From positions 1 to 64,000 of the forward strand of contig JAIRVH010000028.1 of assembly GCA_031253985.1 (NCBI GenBank): a stretch of 64,000 bases of DNA, given 5' to 3'. Below, piece by piece: positions 62,184 through 64,000 of the stretch (position 1 is its first letter; every line of letters begins with the position of its first letter). Under the pieces are notes generated by a model. The model searched no databases and was not told the DNA's origin. It saw only the letters and a program-made list of their open reading frames with translations. Source of the stretch: Sphingobacterium sp. (lineage in GTDB: Bacteria; Bacteroidota; Bacteroidia; Sphingobacteriales; Sphingobacteriaceae). A program made the translations under genes and the position numbers.

Positions 62184-64000
62184 ATGATGAAGAAAACCCT
62201 ATTTTTTGCCAGTTTGATGATGGCAGCACAATTGAACTTTGCTCAGGATTGGAAACCCGCAGGGTCACATATATTAACCCCTTGGGGCGAGAAAGTAACG
62301 GCACAAAAGCCACATCCTGAATATCCAAGACCACAATTAACCAGAACCAATAACTGGCAGAATTTAAATGGACTCTGGAAATATGCGGTCACTCCAGTAG
62401 GCACGAAAGAGATTCCTCGTCAATGGGACGGAAATATCCTTGTTCCTTTTGCTATTGAATCGGCATTGTCTGGTGTTGGTAAAGAGGTGGGGAAAGATAA
62501 AGCCTTATGGTATAATAATACCATAACATTGGACAAGTCTGTCAATAAAAATAAAGTCCTGTTGCATTTTGGCGCGGTAGATTGGCAATGTGATGTTTAT
62601 ATAAATAACCAATTGGTCGGAAGACATGAGGGGGGCTTTGACCCTTTTTCAATGGATGTGACAAGCTTTTTAAAGAAGGGTGCAAAACAGGAAATTGCCA
62701 TCCGCGTATGGGATCCCACGGATGATGGGCCTCAACCAAGAGGCAAGCAAGTGAATAAACCCAATGGTATCTGGTACACACCAGTCACAGGAATCTGGCA
62801 GACTGTGTGGCTGGAAACCGTTCCGCAATCTTATATCGTTAAAACCAAACAAACACCGCGATTGGATGAAGGGATCTTAGCATTCCAGGCGACTGTCGAA
62901 GGAAGCCAAACCGGCGATGAAATAAAGGTCCGAGCATTGGATGGAGGGAAAGTTGTGAAAGAACAGGTAGGGCAGCCCAATGAATCTTTTGATCTTTCAG
63001 TACCTAATTTGCAGCCATGGTCACCAAGCAACCCTAAACTTTATGACTTAGAAATCCAGTTAATTCGTAAGGGCAAGATTGTTGATCAAGCAAAGAGCTA
63101 TTTTGCGATGCGGAAAATAGCGATGCAAAAAGACGAAAATGGTATTCAACGGTTGATGCTGAATAATCATTTTAGCTTCCAATATGGCCCATTGGATCAA
63201 GGCTGGTGGCCGGATGGACTACATACAGCCCCAACGGATGAGGCTTTGAAATTTGATGTTATCAAAACAAAGGAAATGGGATTCAATATGATCCGCAAGC
63301 ATATCAAAGTAGAGCCGGCGCGTTGGTACCGTTACTGTGACAGTATAGGTATGCTCGTGTGGCAAGATATGCCTAGTGGTGACCTCGGCGGAAACCATTG
63401 GGATATGCAGCCAGGAAAAATTTCAGGTGGCAATCGGGATAAACAACGTTCCCAGGAATCTGAGGGTTACTACCGAAAAGAGTGGAAAACCATTATGGAG
63501 GTATTGCACAACTATCCAAGTATTGTCATCTGGGTGCCGTTTAATGAGGCTTGGGGGCAATTTAAAACGAAGGAAATTACGGAATGGACGATGGCTAATG
63601 ACCCTTCAAGACTGGTCAATAGTGCCAGTGGTGGTAACTTCATGGAAACAGGGCATATTTTGGATATCCACAATTACCCAGATGCAGCCATGCCTGATCC
63701 AAATTTGTTTGGTGCCAAACAAGTGCTTGCATTGGGTGAATTTGGAGGTTTAGGATTGCCGATAGATGGACATTCCTGGCAACAAAAAGATAATTGGGGC
63801 TACCAAAGTTTTAAAAATAAAACCGAGTTGTTAGAACGATACAAACGCTTGATTCATGATTTGACGCGTCTGATTCCGATGGGATTGTCTGCCGCTGTTT
63901 ATACACAGACAACAGACGTGGAAGTGGAAACAAATGGTTTGATGACTTATGACCGCAAAGTTGTTAAAATGCCTGAAGCAGAGTTGAAATCAGCCCATCA
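62184..64000 (+). CDS. GH2-family glycoside hydrolase (3' end beyond window)
   Basis: At least 605 residues, open at the window end. A signal peptide (MMKKTLFFASLMMAAQLNFAQ) is followed by the GH2 N-terminal sugar-binding sandwich (NLNGLWKYAV, VDWQCDVYINNQLVG) and an immunoglobulin-like domain. The TIM barrel has the acid/base E455 in IVIWVPFNEAWGQF and the nucleophile E519 in ALGEFGG. GH2 covers beta-galactosidases, beta-glucuronidases, beta-mannosidases and arabinosidases; the substrate is not decided here. It starts 38 bp after the GH127 gene and belongs to the same operon. Confidence 0.9.
   Translation, partial: MMKKTLFFASLMMAAQLNFAQDWKPAGSHILTPWGEKVTAQKPHPEYPRPQLTRTNNWQNLNGLWKYAVTPVGTKEIPRQWDGNILVPFAIESALSGVGKEVGKDKALWYNNTITLDKSVNKNKVLLHFGAVDWQCDVYINNQLVGRHEGGFDPFSMDVTSFLKKGAKQEIAIRVWDPTDDGPQPRGKQVNKPNGIWYTPVTGIWQTVWLETVPQSYIVKTKQTPRLDEGILAFQATVEGSQTGDEIKVRALDGGKVVKEQVGQPNESFDLSVPNLQPWSPSNPKLYDLEIQLIRKGKIVDQAKSYFAMRKIAMQKDENGIQRLMLNNHFSFQYGPLDQGWWPDGLHTAPTDEALKFDVIKTKEMGFNMIRKHIKVEPARWYRYCDSIGMLVWQDMPSGDLGGNHWDMQPGKISGGNRDKQRSQESEGYYRKEWKTIMEVLHNYPSIVIWVPFNEAWGQFKTKEITEWTMANDPSRLVNSASGGNFMETGHILDIHNYPDAAMPDPNLFGAKQVLALGEFGGLGLPIDGHSWQQKDNWGYQSFKNKTELLERYKRLIHDLTRLIPMGLSAAVYTQTTDVEVETNGLMTYDRKVVKMPEAELKSAH

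Overview
The window reads as a chromosomal segment of a Bacteroidota bacterium, most likely Sphingobacteriaceae (Sphingobacterium/Pedobacter type). The signs are two complete SusC/SusD pairs, a periplasmic-sensor histidine kinase with an AraC-type response regulator, many secreted glycoside hydrolases, weak or absent Shine-Dalgarno sequences, and repeated Bacteroidota-type -7 boxes (TAnnTTTG). I see no rRNA, tRNA, CRISPR array, insertion sequence or prophage.

Left part (1-23.9 kb). The 3' end of a glycosidase-like gene and a secreted GH16-type hydrolase are followed by a regulator/DoxX cluster (AraC, DoxX-like, Crp/Fnr, DoxX), a phosphonatase-like HAD hydrolase, and a TonB-dependent outer-membrane protein next to a LytS/LytTR two-component pair. 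Next come metabolic genes: a YghZ-like aldo/keto reductase, a DUF1905/YdeI protein, a Gfo/Idh/MocA oxidoreductase, a flavin dehydrogenase and an EamA transporter. A Gfo/Idh/MocA plus GH29 alpha-L-fucosidase operon has a frameshift detaching the fucosidase C-terminal domain. Two regulator/short-chain-dehydrogenase pairs (HxlR, AraC) flank an unusual cold-shock-domain protein.

Middle part (24-38.7 kb). An OpuA/ProU-type glycine betaine ABC transporter lies behind a long structured leader. An iron-flavoured block follows (PchR-like AraC regulator, siderophore-interacting flavoprotein, MATE exporter, fragment of an ABC-exporter ATPase) with two copies of a Fur-box-like palindrome. Then comes a SusC/SusD pair whose SusD stop codon overlaps the start of a phosphocholine-type phospholipase C.

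Export locus (38.8-47.3 kb). An OmpR-family regulator and histidine kinase precede two promoters of identical geometry. Each has three pairs of direct heptamer repeats at 11-bp pitch, and each drives one of two paralogous UspA-like proteins. The first promoter also precedes an ABC transmembrane protein without an ATPase domain, a HlyD-type adaptor and a TolC-type outer-membrane protein. The second precedes a small membrane-anchored protein and a DUF1275 membrane protein. This is the most unusual locus in the window.

Right part (47.4-64 kb). This is a polysaccharide utilization locus: a GH76 protein, a hybrid two-component system split into two genes, an aldose 1-epimerase lipoprotein, SusC, SusD, a DUF3823 lipoprotein, a GH127-type beta-L-arabinofuranosidase and a GH2 enzyme that runs off the window. 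The likely target is an arabinose/galactose-containing plant glycan.
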